Shown: positions 7,646 to 16,922 of the stretch, one piece after another
How positions within the stretch are numbered: position 1 is the stretch's first letter
How the letters are laid out: the number at the start of each line of letters is the position of its first letter
Source of the DNA: Paracoccus contaminans
GTDB lineage: Bacteria > Pseudomonadota > Alphaproteobacteria > Rhodobacterales > Rhodobacteraceae
Direction of reading: 5' to 3'
Length of the DNA: 64,000 nucleotides
Assembly (NCBI RefSeq): GCF_002105555.1
Contig: NZ_CP020612.1
Coordinates: 2,348,001 to 2,412,000 of the forward strand
Notes under the pieces: generated by a model
Databases searched by the model: none
What the model was told of the DNA's origin: nothing
Seen by the model: the letters and a program-made list of their open reading frames with translations, nothing else
Made by a program: the position numbers and the translations under genes

Positions 7646-9571
7646 ATGTTCAGCAAGATCCTGATCGCCAACCGCGGCGAGATCGCCTGCCGCGTCATCG
7701 ACACCTGCCGCAGGCTGGGCGTGGGAACCGTCGCCGTCTATTCCGACGCCGACCGCGGCGCGCGCCATGTGGCCATGGCGGACGAAGCGGTGCATGTCGG
7801 CGGACCCGCGCCCCGCGACAGCTATCTGCGCGCCAGCGCCATCATCCGGGCGGCGCTGGACACGGGCGCCGAGGCGATCCACCCCGGCTATGGCTTCCTG
7901 TCGGAAAACCCCGATTTCGTGGACGCGGTGCATGCCGCGGGGCTGGTCTTCATCGGCCCCTCGGCCGCCGCAATCCGGGCCATGGGCCTCAAGGACGCGG
8001 CCAAGGTGCTGATGGAAAAGGCGGGTGTTCCCGTCGTTCCCGGCTATCACGGCGAGGATCAGGATCCCGCCCATCTGGCCGCGCAGGCGGACCGGATCGG
8101 CTATCCGGTCCTCATCAAGGCCGTCGCGGGCGGCGGCGGCAAGGGGATGCGCCTGGTCGATGCCCCGGCGGATTTCGCCGCAGCCCTTGCCAGCGCGCAG
8201 GGCGAGGCGCAGACCGCCTTCGGCAACCCCGCCGTGCTGGTCGAGAAATACGTCACCGCCCCCCGACATATCGAGGTTCAGGTCTTCGGCGACGGCCAGC
8301 GCGCCGTTCATCTGTTCGAACGCGATTGTTCGCTTCAGCGCCGCCACCAGAAGGTCATCGAGGAGGCCCCGGCCCCCGGCATGACCCCCCAGATGCGCGC
8401 CGCGATGGGCGCCGCCGCCGTCCGCGCCGCCGAGGCGATCGGTTACAGCGGCGCCGGCACCATCGAGTTCATCGTGGACGGCAGCCGCGGCCTGCGCCCC
8501 GACGGCTTCTGGTTCATGGAAATGAACACCCGCCTGCAGGTCGAACACCCTGTGACCGAGGCGATCACCGGCATCGACCTGGTCGAATGGCAGCTGCGCG
8601 TGGCGAGCGGAGAGCCGCTGCCCGCCCGGCAGGAGGATCTGTCGATCAACGGCCACGCCTTCGAGGCGCGGCTCTATGCCGAGGACGTGCCCGCGGGCTT
8701 TCTGCCCGCGACGGGGACGCTCGCGCATCTGCGCTTTGCGGACGGGGCGCGGGTTGAGACCGGCGTGCGGCAGGGCGACACCATCAGCCCCTGGTATGAC
8801 CCGATGATCGCCAAGATCGTCACCCACGGCCCCACCCGCGCCATCGCCCTGCGGGCGCTGGAAGCGGCGCTGGTCGATACCGAGGTTGCGGGGACGGTCA
8901 CCAACCTCGATTTCCTGATCGCGCTGACCCGCCATCCGGGGTTCCGCGCGGGCCAGGTGGACACGGGCCTGATCGGCCGCGATCTCGACGCGCTGATCGC
9001 GCAGTCGGAACCGCCGGTCGAAACCCGCGCGCTGGCGGCCTTGGGCGTCGCGGGGCTGCACGACCCGGATGTGCGCGGGGGCATCACCCTGTGGTCGCCC
9101 CTGCGCCGCACCGTGACATGGGAAGGCGGCGAGGCCGTCATCGAGGTGCTCGGCCCCGGCCGCGCCCGCGTGACGCTGGACGGCGCCGCCCATGAGGTCA
9201 GCCATCAGGGCGGCCGCTGGTGGGTGGACGGCGCGCCGCGCCGCTCGCGCATCGTCACGCACCCGGCGGGGGTGTCGGTCTTCGGCGGGCGCAGCGTGAC
9301 GCTGCTGCCGCTCGACCCGCTGGACCGCGAGGCCGAGGCCGCGGGGGCTGCGCTGACGCTCTCGCCGATGCCCGGCCTCGTCAAGGCGGTGTTCGTCTCG
9401 GCCGGCCAGACCGTCGCGGCGGGCGACCGGCTGGCGATCCTTGAGGCGATGAAGATGGAACACACGCTGACTGCCGCCCGCGACGGCACCGTGGCCGAGG
9501 TGCTGGCCAGCGCCGGCGATCAGGTCGAGGCCGGCGCCCCGCTGATCCGGCTTGAGGAGGATGACGCATGA
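7646..9571 (+). CDS. liuD: Methylcrotonyl-CoA carboxylase alpha subunit (biotin carboxylase and carrier)
   Basis: It carboxylates its own biotin with ATP and bicarbonate for the beta subunit. In the 641 residues the order is: biotin carboxylase N-domain (FSKILIANRGEIACRVI), ATP-grasp domain with AVAGGGGKGMRLV near residue 160 and FMEMNTRLQVEHPVTE near 290, C-domain, a linker, and a biotinyl domain with EAMKMEH, Lys at about 603. The gene ends in an ATGA overlap with the following GST gene, so translation is likely coupled. Confidence 0.96.
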   Translation: MFSKILIANRGEIACRVIDTCRRLGVGTVAVYSDADRGARHVAMADEAVHVGGPAPRDSYLRASAIIRAALDTGAEAIHPGYGFLSENPDFVDAVHAAGLVFIGPSAAAIRAMGLKDAAKVLMEKAGVPVVPGYHGEDQDPAHLAAQADRIGYPVLIKAVAGGGGKGMRLVDAPADFAAALASAQGEAQTAFGNPAVLVEKYVTAPRHIEVQVFGDGQRAVHLFERDCSLQRRHQKVIEEAPAPGMTPQMRAAMGAAAVRAAEAIGYSGAGTIEFIVDGSRGLRPDGFWFMEMNTRLQVEHPVTEAITGIDLVEWQLRVASGEPLPARQEDLSINGHAFEARLYAEDVPAGFLPATGTLAHLRFADGARVETGVRQGDTISPWYDPMIAKIVTHGPTRAIALRALEAALVDTEVAGTVTNLDFLIALTRHPGFRAGQVDTGLIGRDLDALIAQSEPPVETRALAALGVAGLHDPDVRGGITLWSPLRRTVTWEGGEAVIEVLGPGRARVTLDGAAHEVSHQGGRWWVDGAPRRSRIVTHPAGVSVFGGRSVTLLPLDPLDREAEAAGAALTLSPMPGLVKAVFVSAGQTVAAGDRLAILEAMKMEHTLTAARDGTVAEVLASAGDQVEAGAPLIRLEEDDA

Positions 9572-10287
9572 CCGAACCCACCCCCACGAACGCCCTGCCC
9601 CCCGCCAGCGGCGGCCCGGTCAGGGGCGCGGGCGATCAGATCGTGCTGTGGCACGTGCCGCTGTCGCGCTCGATGCGCATCCTGTGGCTGCTGCATGAAC
9701 TGGACGTGCCCTTTGCGCTGCGCGTCATGGACATGCGCGGCAAGGACATGCGTCAGGGCGAATATGCCGCGATCCACCCGGTCGGGCGCGCCCCCGCCCT
9801 GCAGGTGGACGGCAGCGTGATCCACGAATCGGGCGCGATGGTGGAATATCTGTGCGAAACGCGCGGCCCCGGCCTGTGGCGCGCGCCGGGATCGGACGGG
9901 CGGCTGGGCTGGCTCGACTGGCTGCATTTTGCCGAAACCATCGCCCAGCACATCGCCAATCTGACGCAGAGCCACCTGATGCTGCGCGATCCGGCCACGC
10001 GGTCGCTGACGGTGATGAAGCTGGAAACCGCCCGGCTCGCGCGCACGCTGCGGCTGGTGGAATCGACGGTCGAGCGGCAGGACTGGCTGATGGCCGACGG
10101 CTTTTCGGGCGTCGATTGCGCGGTCGGCTGGTCTGTCTGGACGGCCGCACGCTTTGTCCGCCTGACCCCGCCGCTGCAGGCCTATGCCGACCGCTGCGCG
10201 GCGCGCGAGGCGTTCCGCCGCGCCCTGCCCGATGAGGGACAGCCCATCCTTTACGAACGCGACTTCTATGAGCTGCCCGATGCCTGA
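9568..10287 (+). CDS. Glutathione S-transferase family protein in the liu cluster
   Basis: A 239-residue GST. After a 24-residue Pro/Gly-rich lead the thioredoxin-like domain runs from IVLWHVPLSRSMRILWLLHEL, with HPVGRAPALQVDG and the glutathione gamma-glutamyl contact HESGAMVEYL. An alpha-helical C-domain follows. It overlaps liuD by ATGA and liuE by eight bases, so it is translated as part of the leucine operon. The role in that pathway is unknown; handling of a reactive unsaturated acyl-CoA is only a guess. Confidence 0.85.
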   Translation: MTEPTPTNALPPASGGPVRGAGDQIVLWHVPLSRSMRILWLLHELDVPFALRVMDMRGKDMRQGEYAAIHPVGRAPALQVDGSVIHESGAMVEYLCETRGPGLWRAPGSDGRLGWLDWLHFAETIAQHIANLTQSHLMLRDPATRSLTVMKLETARLARTLRLVESTVERQDWLMADGFSGVDCAVGWSVWTAARFVRLTPPLQAYADRCAAREAFRRALPDEGQPILYERDFYELPDA

Positions 10288-11134
10288 GGTCGAGATCTTC
10301 GAGATGGGCCCGCGCGACGGGCTTCAGAACGAAAAGCGCCTGATCCCGGCCGCGGACAAGATCGCGCTGGTCGATCTGCTGTCGCGCGCCGGGTTCCGGC
10401 GGATCGAGGTGACCAGCTTCGTCAGCCCGAAATGGGTGCCGCAGATGGCCGATGCCGCCGAGGTGCTGGCAGGCATCGCCCGCGCCCCCGGCATCCGCTA
10501 TGCCGCGCTGACGCCGAACCTCAAGGGCTATGAGGGCGCGCGCGCCGCGCGGGCGGATGAGGTGGCGGTATTCGCCAGCGCCTCCGAAGGGTTCAGCCGC
10601 GCCAACCTGAACGCCACCATCGACGAATCGATCGAGCGATTCGTCCCGGTCATGCAGGCGGCGCGCGCCGACGGCATCCCGGTGCGCGGCTATGTCAGCG
10701 TTGTCACCGATTGCCCCTTTGACGGGCCGACCCCCCCGGCGGCGGTCGCGCGCGTCGCTGCGCGGCTGCTGGCGCTGGGCTGCTATGAGATCAGCCTGGG
10801 CGACACGATCGGGCAGGGCCGCCCGGAAACGATCGACGCCATGCTGGCCGCGGTGCTTGACGAAGTGCCCGCAGACCGGCTGGCGGGGCATTACCACGAC
10901 ACGGCGGGACGGGCGCTGGCCAATATCGACGCCAGCCTGGCGCACGGGGTGCGGGTGTTCGATGCCGCGGTCGGGGGGCTGGGCGGCTGTCCCTATGCGC
11001 CGGGCGCGGCGGGCAATGTGGCGACCGAGGCTGTCGCCGCACATCTGGCCGGCCGGGGCCTTGGCACCGGCCTCGACATGGACATCATCGCGCAGGCCGC
11101 CGCGATGGCGCAAAAGCTGAGGGCAGGGGCATGA
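10280..11134 (+). CDS. liuE: Hydroxymethylglutaryl-CoA lyase
   Basis: Cleaves 3-hydroxy-3-methylglutaryl-CoA to acetoacetate and acetyl-CoA, the last step of leucine degradation. The 284-residue DRE-TIM barrel starts MPEVEIFEMGPRDGLQNE with the catalytic Arg/Asp motif. It has VTSFVSPKWVPQM, the metal-binding GHYHDT, and GLGGCPYAPGAAGNVATE with the conserved active-site loop Cys. The ATG at 10280 overlaps the end of the GST gene. Upstream in-frame starts would lie inside the GST. Confidence 0.95.
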   Translation: MPEVEIFEMGPRDGLQNEKRLIPAADKIALVDLLSRAGFRRIEVTSFVSPKWVPQMADAAEVLAGIARAPGIRYAALTPNLKGYEGARAARADEVAVFASASEGFSRANLNATIDESIERFVPVMQAARADGIPVRGYVSVVTDCPFDGPTPPAAVARVAARLLALGCYEISLGDTIGQGRPETIDAMLAAVLDEVPADRLAGHYHDTAGRALANIDASLAHGVRVFDAAVGGLGGCPYAPGAAGNVATEAVAAHLAGRGLGTGLDMDIIAQAAAMAQKLRAGA

Positions 11135-11916
11135 GCTATCAGACCATCCGCATCGACACCGATGCCCGCGGCGTGGCGACGCTGTGGCTGGCACGGGCGG
11201 ACAAGCATAACGCCCTGTCGGCGCAGATGATCGGCGAGCTGACGCAGGCCGCCGCGCAGCTGGGCGCAGACCCGGCGGTGCGCGTCGTCGTTCTGGCGGC
11301 CGAGGGCAAGTCGTTCTGCGCCGGGGGCGATCTGGCCTGGATGCGGGAGCAGATGGCGGCGGATGCCGGAACCCGGCGCACGGGGGCGGCGGCGCTTGCG
11401 GTGATGCTGGGCGCGCTCAACGAACTGCCTAAGCCGTTGATCGGGCGCATCCACGGCAATGCCTTTGGCGGCGGCGTCGGGATGATGTCGGTCTGCGACG
11501 TGGCGGTGGGCGCGCGGGGCGCGTCCTTCGGTCTGACGGAAACGCGGCTGGGCCTGATCCCGGCGACCATCGGCCCCTATGTGCTGGCCCGCATGGGCGA
11601 GGGCAAGGCCCGGCGGGTGTTCATGTCGGCCCGCCTCCTTGACGCGGCCGAGGCGCAGGCGCTGGACCTGCTGGCCTATGCGGTGGACCCCGAGGATCTG
11701 GATGCCGCGATCGAGGACGAGATCGTCCCCTATCTGCAGACCGCCCCCGGTGCCGTGGCGGCCGCCAAGCGGCTGGCCCGCAGCCTCGGCCCGCGCATCG
11801 ACCCCGAGACGGTCGCGCGCAGCATCGATGCGCTGATCGCCGTATGGGAAGGCGATGAGGCCCCCGAAGGGCTCGCCGCCTTCTTTGACCGGCGCAAGGC
11901 GCGCTGGCAGAGCTGA
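11131..11916 (+). CDS. liuC: Methylglutaconyl-CoA hydratase (enoyl-CoA hydratase family)
   Basis: Hydrates 3-methylglutaconyl-CoA to HMG-CoA. The 261-residue crotonase protein has the oxyanion-hole segments AAEGKSFCAGGDLAWM and GNAFGGGVGMMSVCDVAV and the ETRLGLIPATIGPYV block common in this subgroup. Its start overlaps the HMG-CoA lyase stop by ATGA, and the operon supplies both substrate and product enzymes, so the specific call is sound even though crotonase families are broad. Confidence 0.92.
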   Translation: MSYQTIRIDTDARGVATLWLARADKHNALSAQMIGELTQAAAQLGADPAVRVVVLAAEGKSFCAGGDLAWMREQMAADAGTRRTGAAALAVMLGALNELPKPLIGRIHGNAFGGGVGMMSVCDVAVGARGASFGLTETRLGLIPATIGPYVLARMGEGKARRVFMSARLLDAAEAQALDLLAYAVDPEDLDAAIEDEIVPYLQTAPGAVAAAKRLARSLGPRIDPETVARSIDALIAVWEGDEAPEGLAAFFDRRKARWQS

Positions 11917-12321
11917 CCGGATCGCGGCCCCGCCCGGCGCGCCGCCGGGGGGCGCGCCGCATCGCAAGACAGGCCCGCCGGCTGGCCGGGGCGGGTGCGT
12001 CTTTGGGGCAGGGCGAAGGGGGGCGCGCTGCCCTGCCCGCCGCTGCCTGCGGCGGGGGCAGGTGAAGGGGGCGCGGCACCGCGCCTGCGCACAGAACGGG
12101 GCGCGCTGCCGCAGCCCGGCGGGGCCGTGGCCCTGGCGGCCAAGGGCGCGGGCGGCCCCCGCTTGGCTTGCCGGGCCGGCTGTCTGCCCGGTTGCCTGCC
12201 GGCGCGCCTGCGCATCCCAGCCTTGCGCTGCAAGCAAGGCCGCTTCGCATCCAGCCGGCGTGACGGGCCGCCCGATCGCTGCTATCGCCGCAGGCGACAT
12301 TCCCGGACACTGGATTTCCTC
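11917..12321. other. Intergenic region with a strong hairpin, no gene
   Basis: This 405-base region follows liuC. At 11935-11959 CGGCGCGCC and GGCGCGCCG form a 9-base-pair stem with a 7-base loop, a likely end of the liu transcript, although no T run follows. A smaller repeat, GCCTTGC and GCAAGGC, is near 12222-12242. The open frames here are GC-rich and low in complexity and show no family features, so I call no gene. Confidence 0.5.
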
Positions 12322-13509
12322 ATGCTTGACCCCAAAACCCTCGCCGTGCTGGCGATGGCGCTTGGCGCCTTTGCCATCGGCACGTCGGAATTCGCGGCCA
12401 TGGGGTTGCTGCCGTTCTTTGCCCGCGACCTCGGCATCAGCGAGCCCCAGGCGGGCCATGTTGTGTCGGCCTATGCCATCGGGGTGGTCATCGGCGCGCC
12501 GCTGACCTCGGTTCTGGGGGCAAGGCTGCCCCGGCGGCGCTATCTTGCGGCGCTGATCGCCTGGTTCGGGGTGATGAACCTTGCCGCCGCGGCCCTGCCG
12601 GGGCTGGCGGCGCTGACGGCGACGCGGTTTCTGGCCGGGCTGCCCCATGGCGGGTTCCTGGGGGTTGCGATGCTGATGGCCGCCGATGCGATGCCGCCCG
12701 AAAAGCGGGCGCGGGGAACCGCGCAGATCCTTCTGGGGCTGACGGTGGCGAACATCGCCGGCGTGCCCCTGGCCGGGGCGATGGGGCAGGGGATCGGCTG
12801 GCGCTGGGGCTTTGCCCTGCCCGGCGTTCTGGCCCTGCTGGCCGCGCTGTTGATCCTCAGGCTGGCGCCGCGTGGCAGGGGCCACAGCGGCGCCCGCCCG
12901 TTCAGCGAACTGGCCGCGCTGCGCAACCCGGCCGTGCTGCTGACCCTTGCCGTCGGCGCGATCGGCTTTGGGGGGATGTTCGCGGTCTATTCCTATCTGT
13001 CGGCGGCCATGCTGGCCACGGGCAGCCCGCCGTCCTGGGCGGTGCCGGTGGCGCTGTCGATGTTCGGCGTCGGCAGCACGATCAGCAGCATCGTCCTGGC
13101 GCGCCTGACCGAGCGGTGGGGGATCTTTCCCACCGCCCTGCGCTCGATGCTGTTCATGGCGGCCACGCAGGGCATCGCCTCGCTGGCGGTGGGCGACTGG
13201 CGGGCGATGATCGCCTCGGCCTTCCTGCTGGGCCTGGGATCGGGCATGGTCATCCCGTTGCAGTCGCGCCTGATGGATGTCGCGGGCGAGGCACAGTCCA
13301 TGGCGGCCGCGATGAACCACGCGGCCTTCAACGCGGCCAATGCGCTGGGTCCGTGGCTGGCGGGGCTGGCGCTGTCCGCGGGCTGGGGCTGGCGATCCTC
13401 GGGGGTGGTCGGCATGGGGCTGTCATTCGCCGGAATCGCGGCGCTGCTGGCGGCCTGGGCGCATGCCCGCCGCACCAGCAGGTCAGCGCCGCTCGCCGAG
13501 ATCTGCTAG
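12322..13509 (+). CDS. Major facilitator superfamily transporter, drug/sugar efflux type
   Basis: A 395-residue inner-membrane protein with about 12 hydrophobic segments. The start MLDPKTLAVLAMALGAFAIGTSEFAAMGLLP is characteristic of the AraJ/YdhP/PbuE branch, in which TSEF and the following MGLLP recur. The cytoplasmic loop after segment 2 has GARLPRRR. The branch contains exporters of sugars, purines and drugs, and the substrate here cannot be told. The last 27 bases overlap the opposed DUF599 gene. Confidence 0.85.
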   Translation: MLDPKTLAVLAMALGAFAIGTSEFAAMGLLPFFARDLGISEPQAGHVVSAYAIGVVIGAPLTSVLGARLPRRRYLAALIAWFGVMNLAAAALPGLAALTATRFLAGLPHGGFLGVAMLMAADAMPPEKRARGTAQILLGLTVANIAGVPLAGAMGQGIGWRWGFALPGVLALLAALLILRLAPRGRGHSGARPFSELAALRNPAVLLTLAVGAIGFGGMFAVYSYLSAAMLATGSPPSWAVPVALSMFGVGSTISSIVLARLTERWGIFPTALRSMLFMAATQGIASLAVGDWRAMIASAFLLGLGSGMVIPLQSRLMDVAGEAQSMAAAMNHAAFNAANALGPWLAGLALSAGWGWRSSGVVGMGLSFAGIAALLAAWAHARRTSRSAPLAEIC

Positions 13510-14211
13510 GATCGCGCGGCGCGAGCCCGAGGCGAATTCCCGCCGCAGCGTCAGCGCCGTGACGATCACCGTGCCCGCCATCAGCCCCCAGGGGCCCAGC
13601 AGCCATCCCATCGCCCCCAGCGCGAAATAGACGGCCCGCAGCCCGATGTTGAAATTGCGCGCCGCGTGGATGTTCACCTCGGCCGCCGCCATGGCGCGGC
13701 GCAGGGCCTGCGGCGCGTCCGCATCATTGGGCACCGCGGCCATCATGATGGCGCAATAGCCGAACAGCCGGTGCGACCAGACGAACTTGAGAAAGGCATT
13801 CACGACAAAGCCCAGCACCAGCAGGATCCGCAGCCGCCACATCAGGGCGGGGATTTCCTGCGCGTCCAGATCGCGCGCGATGCCGGCCAGCGGCGCGGTG
13901 TTGCCGATCAGCGCCATCCCGCCCCCGATCGCGATCATGCAGGCCGAGGCATAGAACGAGGTCGCCTCGCGCAAGGTGGCCAGGATGTTGCTGTCAAAGA
14001 TCCGCGCGTCGCGGTGGACGAACTGCACCATCCAGTCGCGGCGATATCGCTTCATCAGCACCGAGACCGACGGCAGGCGGGCGGGCGGGCGTTCGATCAG
14101 ATGCGCGGTCAGGAAATAGACGATCATCAGCAGCGCCACCGCGACCAGGTCGGCAGCGGTCAGCGACATCGGCAGGTGCAGGGCGAGGGCGCTTCTCATG
14201 CCCTTTTGCAT
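13483..14211 (-). CDS. DUF599 membrane protein
   Basis: The 242-residue protein has about four hydrophobic spans (near residues 18-36, 90-115, 128-150 and 195-225) and the family block MVQFVHRDARIFDSNILATLREATSFYAS, then SHRLFGYCAIMMAAVPND. The function of DUF599 is unknown. The start is uncertain: ATG at 14211, 14199 or 14169 (MSLTAADL) are all in frame and none has a clear ribosome binding site. The 3' end overlaps the MFS gene by 27 bases. Confidence 0.85.
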   Translation of the reverse strand: MQKGMRSALALHLPMSLTAADLVAVALLMIVYFLTAHLIERPPARLPSVSVLMKRYRRDWMVQFVHRDARIFDSNILATLREATSFYASACMIAIGGGMALIGNTAPLAGIARDLDAQEIPALMWRLRILLVLGFVVNAFLKFVWSHRLFGYCAIMMAAVPNDADAPQALRRAMAAAEVNIHAARNFNIGLRAVYFALGAMGWLLGPWGLMAGTVIVTALTLRREFASGSRRAILADLGERR

Positions 14212-14346
14212 AGGGGCTTGGCCCCGCGCTGGCCAGACCGCTGATCGGGGCGGCGCTGTTCACGATGCGGGAAAAGCGCCTGTTGCGCATTTCCCTTTCG
14301 CCGCGCCTTGCTGCTAGTCTCGGGCCTCAGGTGAAAAGGACCGCTC

Positions 14347-15795
14347 ATGCAGATGCCAGTTCCCGACGGGGCCATCCTGGCCCGGCGCGATGCCATCGTG
14401 GCGCAGTTGCGCGCCGCGGTGGGCGCGGGCACCGTGATCGACGATCCGGTCGAGGCGCGGGCCTATGAATGCGATGCGCTGTCGGCTTACCGATGCCCGC
14501 CGCTGGCGGTGGCGCTGCCCACCACGACCGAGGAAGTCGCCGCCATCCTGCGCCTGTGCCATGCCGAGCATGTGCCCGTCGTGCCGCGCGGGGCGGGGAC
14601 CAGCCTTGCGGGCGGCTCGATGCCCACGGCCGATGCGGTGGTGCTGGGGCTCGCACGGATGAACGCGGTGCTGGACGTCAGTTACGGCGACCGCCAGATC
14701 ACCGTGCAGGCCGGGCGCACCAACCTGTCGGTATCGGGCGCGGTGGACGAGGCGGGGTTCTTTTACGCGCCCGATCCGTCAAGCCAGCTGGCCTGCGCCA
14801 TCGGCGGGAACATCGGCATGAACTCGGGCGGGGCGCATTGCCTGAAATACGGGGTGACGACCAACAACCTGCTGGGCGTGCGGATGGTGCTGATGGATGG
14901 CACCATCGTCGATCTGGGCGGCCCGATGGGCGAGGCGCCGGGGCTTGACCTGCTGGGCGTCGTCTGCGGGGCCGAAGGCCAGCTTGGCGTCGTGACCGAG
15001 GCGACGCTGCGCATCCTGCCGAAACCCGCGGGGGCGCGGCCCGTCCTGATCGCCTTTGACAGCAGCGAAACCGCCGGGGCCTGCGTCGCCGCGATCATCC
15101 GCGCCGGTGTCCTGCCCGTCGCGATCGAGTTCATGGACCGCCCCTGCATCGTCGCCACGGAAAACTTCGCCCGCCCCGGATACCCCGACTGCGAGGCGCT
15201 GCTGATCGTCGAGGTCGAGGGCACGCCCCCCGAGATCGACGAACAGCTGGCCGTGATCCGGGGCATCGCCGCGGGCTTTTCCCCGATCGAGTTCCGTGAA
15301 AGCCGGTCCGAGGACGAATCCCGCCGCATCTGGCTGGGCCGCAAGTCCGCCTTTGGCGCGATGGGGCAGATGGGCGATTACATGTGCCTTGACGGCACGA
15401 TCCCGGTCAGCGCCCTGCCGCAGGTGCTGCGCCGCATCGGCGAGCTGTCTGCGGCCGCGGGCCTGCCCGTAGGCAACGTCTTTCACGCCGGCGACGGGAA
15501 CATGCACCCGCTGATCATCTATGACGCCAACCGGCCCGGCGATCTGGAACGGGTCGAGGCGCTGGGCGCGGACATCCTGCGCCTGTGCGTTCAGGTCGGC
15601 GGCTGCCTGACCGGCGAACACGGCGTGGGCGTCGAAAAGCGCGACCTGATGCCGGCCCAGTTTTCGGATGCCGACATGGAGGCGCAGATGCGCGTCAAGG
15701 ACGTGTTCGACCCGCGCTGGCTGCTGAACGCGGCCAAGGTGTTCCCGCTGCATGTCTCGGCCAGCCGCCGCGAGGGGGGCCGCAATGCGGCCTGA
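14347..15795 (+). CDS. glcD: Glycolate oxidase subunit GlcD (FAD-linked oxidase)
   Basis: The catalytic FAD subunit that oxidises glycolate to glyoxylate. The 482 residues include the PCMH FAD-binding motif VPRGAGTSLAGGSMP, then AIGGNIGMNSGGAHCLKYGVT. The C-terminal domain has VGNVFHAGDGNMHPLI and the conserved LTGEHGVGVEKRD. AAAAGGA lies just before ATG 14347. It overlaps glcE by 11 bases, and glcDEF are in the usual order. Related D-lactate oxidases exist, but the three-subunit arrangement favours glycolate. Confidence 0.95.
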   Translation: MQMPVPDGAILARRDAIVAQLRAAVGAGTVIDDPVEARAYECDALSAYRCPPLAVALPTTTEEVAAILRLCHAEHVPVVPRGAGTSLAGGSMPTADAVVLGLARMNAVLDVSYGDRQITVQAGRTNLSVSGAVDEAGFFYAPDPSSQLACAIGGNIGMNSGGAHCLKYGVTTNNLLGVRMVLMDGTIVDLGGPMGEAPGLDLLGVVCGAEGQLGVVTEATLRILPKPAGARPVLIAFDSSETAGACVAAIIRAGVLPVAIEFMDRPCIVATENFARPGYPDCEALLIVEVEGTPPEIDEQLAVIRGIAAGFSPIEFRESRSEDESRRIWLGRKSAFGAMGQMGDYMCLDGTIPVSALPQVLRRIGELSAAAGLPVGNVFHAGDGNMHPLIIYDANRPGDLERVEALGADILRLCVQVGGCLTGEHGVGVEKRDLMPAQFSDADMEAQMRVKDVFDPRWLLNAAKVFPLHVSASRREGGRNAA

Positions 15796-16921
15796 GTCGG
15801 AATCCGAGATCGCCGCGATCCTGCGCACGGCGCGCGCGCCGCTGACCATCATCGGCGGGGGCACGCGCAGCCGGCCGGCCAGCGGGGATGTGCTGTCCAC
15901 CCGCGGGCTGACCGGGATCACCCTTTACGAACCCGCCGCCATGACGCTGATCGCCCGCGCCGGCACGCCCCTGGCCGAGATCGAGGCCGCGCTGGCCGCC
16001 GAGAACCAGCGCCTCGCCTTCGAGCCGCCCAACCGCGCCGATGCCTGGGCGGGCGGCGATCCGCGGGACGGCGAGGATGTCGCGCCGGGCGCCCGGCGCG
16101 AGGCCAGCACCATCGGCGGGGTCATCGCGGCCAACGCCTCGGGGCCGCGCCGCATCCAGTCGGGGGCGGCGCGCGATTCGCTGATCGGCCTGCGCTTCGT
16201 TGACGGGACGGGCGAGGTGATCGCCAATGGCGGGCGGGTGATGAAGAACGTCACCGGCTATGATCTCGTCAAGCTGATGGCGGGCAGCCGCGGCATGCTT
16301 GGGGTGCTGACCGAGGTCGCGCTCAGGACCGCGCCGGTGCCCCCGGCAAGCGTGACGCTGATGCTGCGCTGTCCTGCGCAAAGGGCGGTTCCGGCGATGA
16401 CGGCGGCGCTGACCGGCCCCTGGGACATCAGCGGCGCAGGCTGGCTGCCCGATCTGGGCGTGGTGCTGCGGCTTGAGGGATTGCCCGGTTCGGTGGCGCT
16501 GCGGGCCCGGACACTGTCGGCGCGGCTGGAACCTTTCGGCGCCGCCGGCATGCTCGATGAGGCGGCGGCCGCCTGGCGGCGGCTGGGCGCATTGGCGGCG
16601 GGCTGGGGGCCGGGCGCCGAGGACATGGCCGAGGACATGGCCGAGGGCGCGGTCTGGCGCATCCTCTGCCGCCCCTCGCAGGTCGACGCGCTGCTGGCGG
16701 CGAATGGCGGGCATGAGCCGCTTGCGATGGACTGGGGCGGCGGGCTGGTGATCCTGCCCCTGCCCGCGGGCGCGCTGCCGGCCCTGCCGCCGCAGGCGCG
16801 GGCGCGGCGGTTGTCGGGTGCCATGATGGATCTGCCCCTGCCCGATCCCGTGACGGCCCGCCTGAACGAGGGCCTGCGCGCCCGGTTCGACCCGCGCGGC
16901 ATCCTTGCAGGGGCGATCTGA
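15785..16921 (+). CDS. glcE: Glycolate oxidase subunit GlcE
   Basis: The second FAD-binding subunit of glycolate oxidase, needed for activity. The 378 residues contain LTIIGGGTRSR near the start, ASTIGGVIAANASGPRRIQSGAARDSLIGL, and NGGRVMKNVTGYDLVKLMAGSRG, a hallmark of GlcE. ATG 15785 overlaps the end of glcD, and glcF starts one base after this stop. A tandem EDMAEDMAEG near residue 280 is a small local duplication. Confidence 0.94.
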   Translation: MRPESESEIAAILRTARAPLTIIGGGTRSRPASGDVLSTRGLTGITLYEPAAMTLIARAGTPLAEIEAALAAENQRLAFEPPNRADAWAGGDPRDGEDVAPGARREASTIGGVIAANASGPRRIQSGAARDSLIGLRFVDGTGEVIANGGRVMKNVTGYDLVKLMAGSRGMLGVLTEVALRTAPVPPASVTLMLRCPAQRAVPAMTAALTGPWDISGAGWLPDLGVVLRLEGLPGSVALRARTLSARLEPFGAAGMLDEAAAAWRRLGALAAGWGPGAEDMAEDMAEGAVWRILCRPSQVDALLAANGGHEPLAMDWGGGLVILPLPAGALPALPPQARARRLSGAMMDLPLPDPVTARLNEGLRARFDPRGILAGAI

Positions 16922-16922
16922 G

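Noticed and set aside
5822..9463. Open frame of 1213 codons antisense to the two carboxylase subunit genes
   Set aside because: It is the mirror of strong codon bias in liuB and liuD, rich in Arg, Gly, His and Asp, with no domain signature. The plus-strand genes are certain.
12153..12262. Possible insertion or repeat remnant before the MFS gene
   Set aside because: Contains short inverted repeats but no target duplication, transposase fragment or second copy that I could find.
10993..13320. Open frame of 775 codons on the minus strand under liuC and the MFS gene
   Set aside because: Gln/Arg/Gly-rich shadow sequence without family features.
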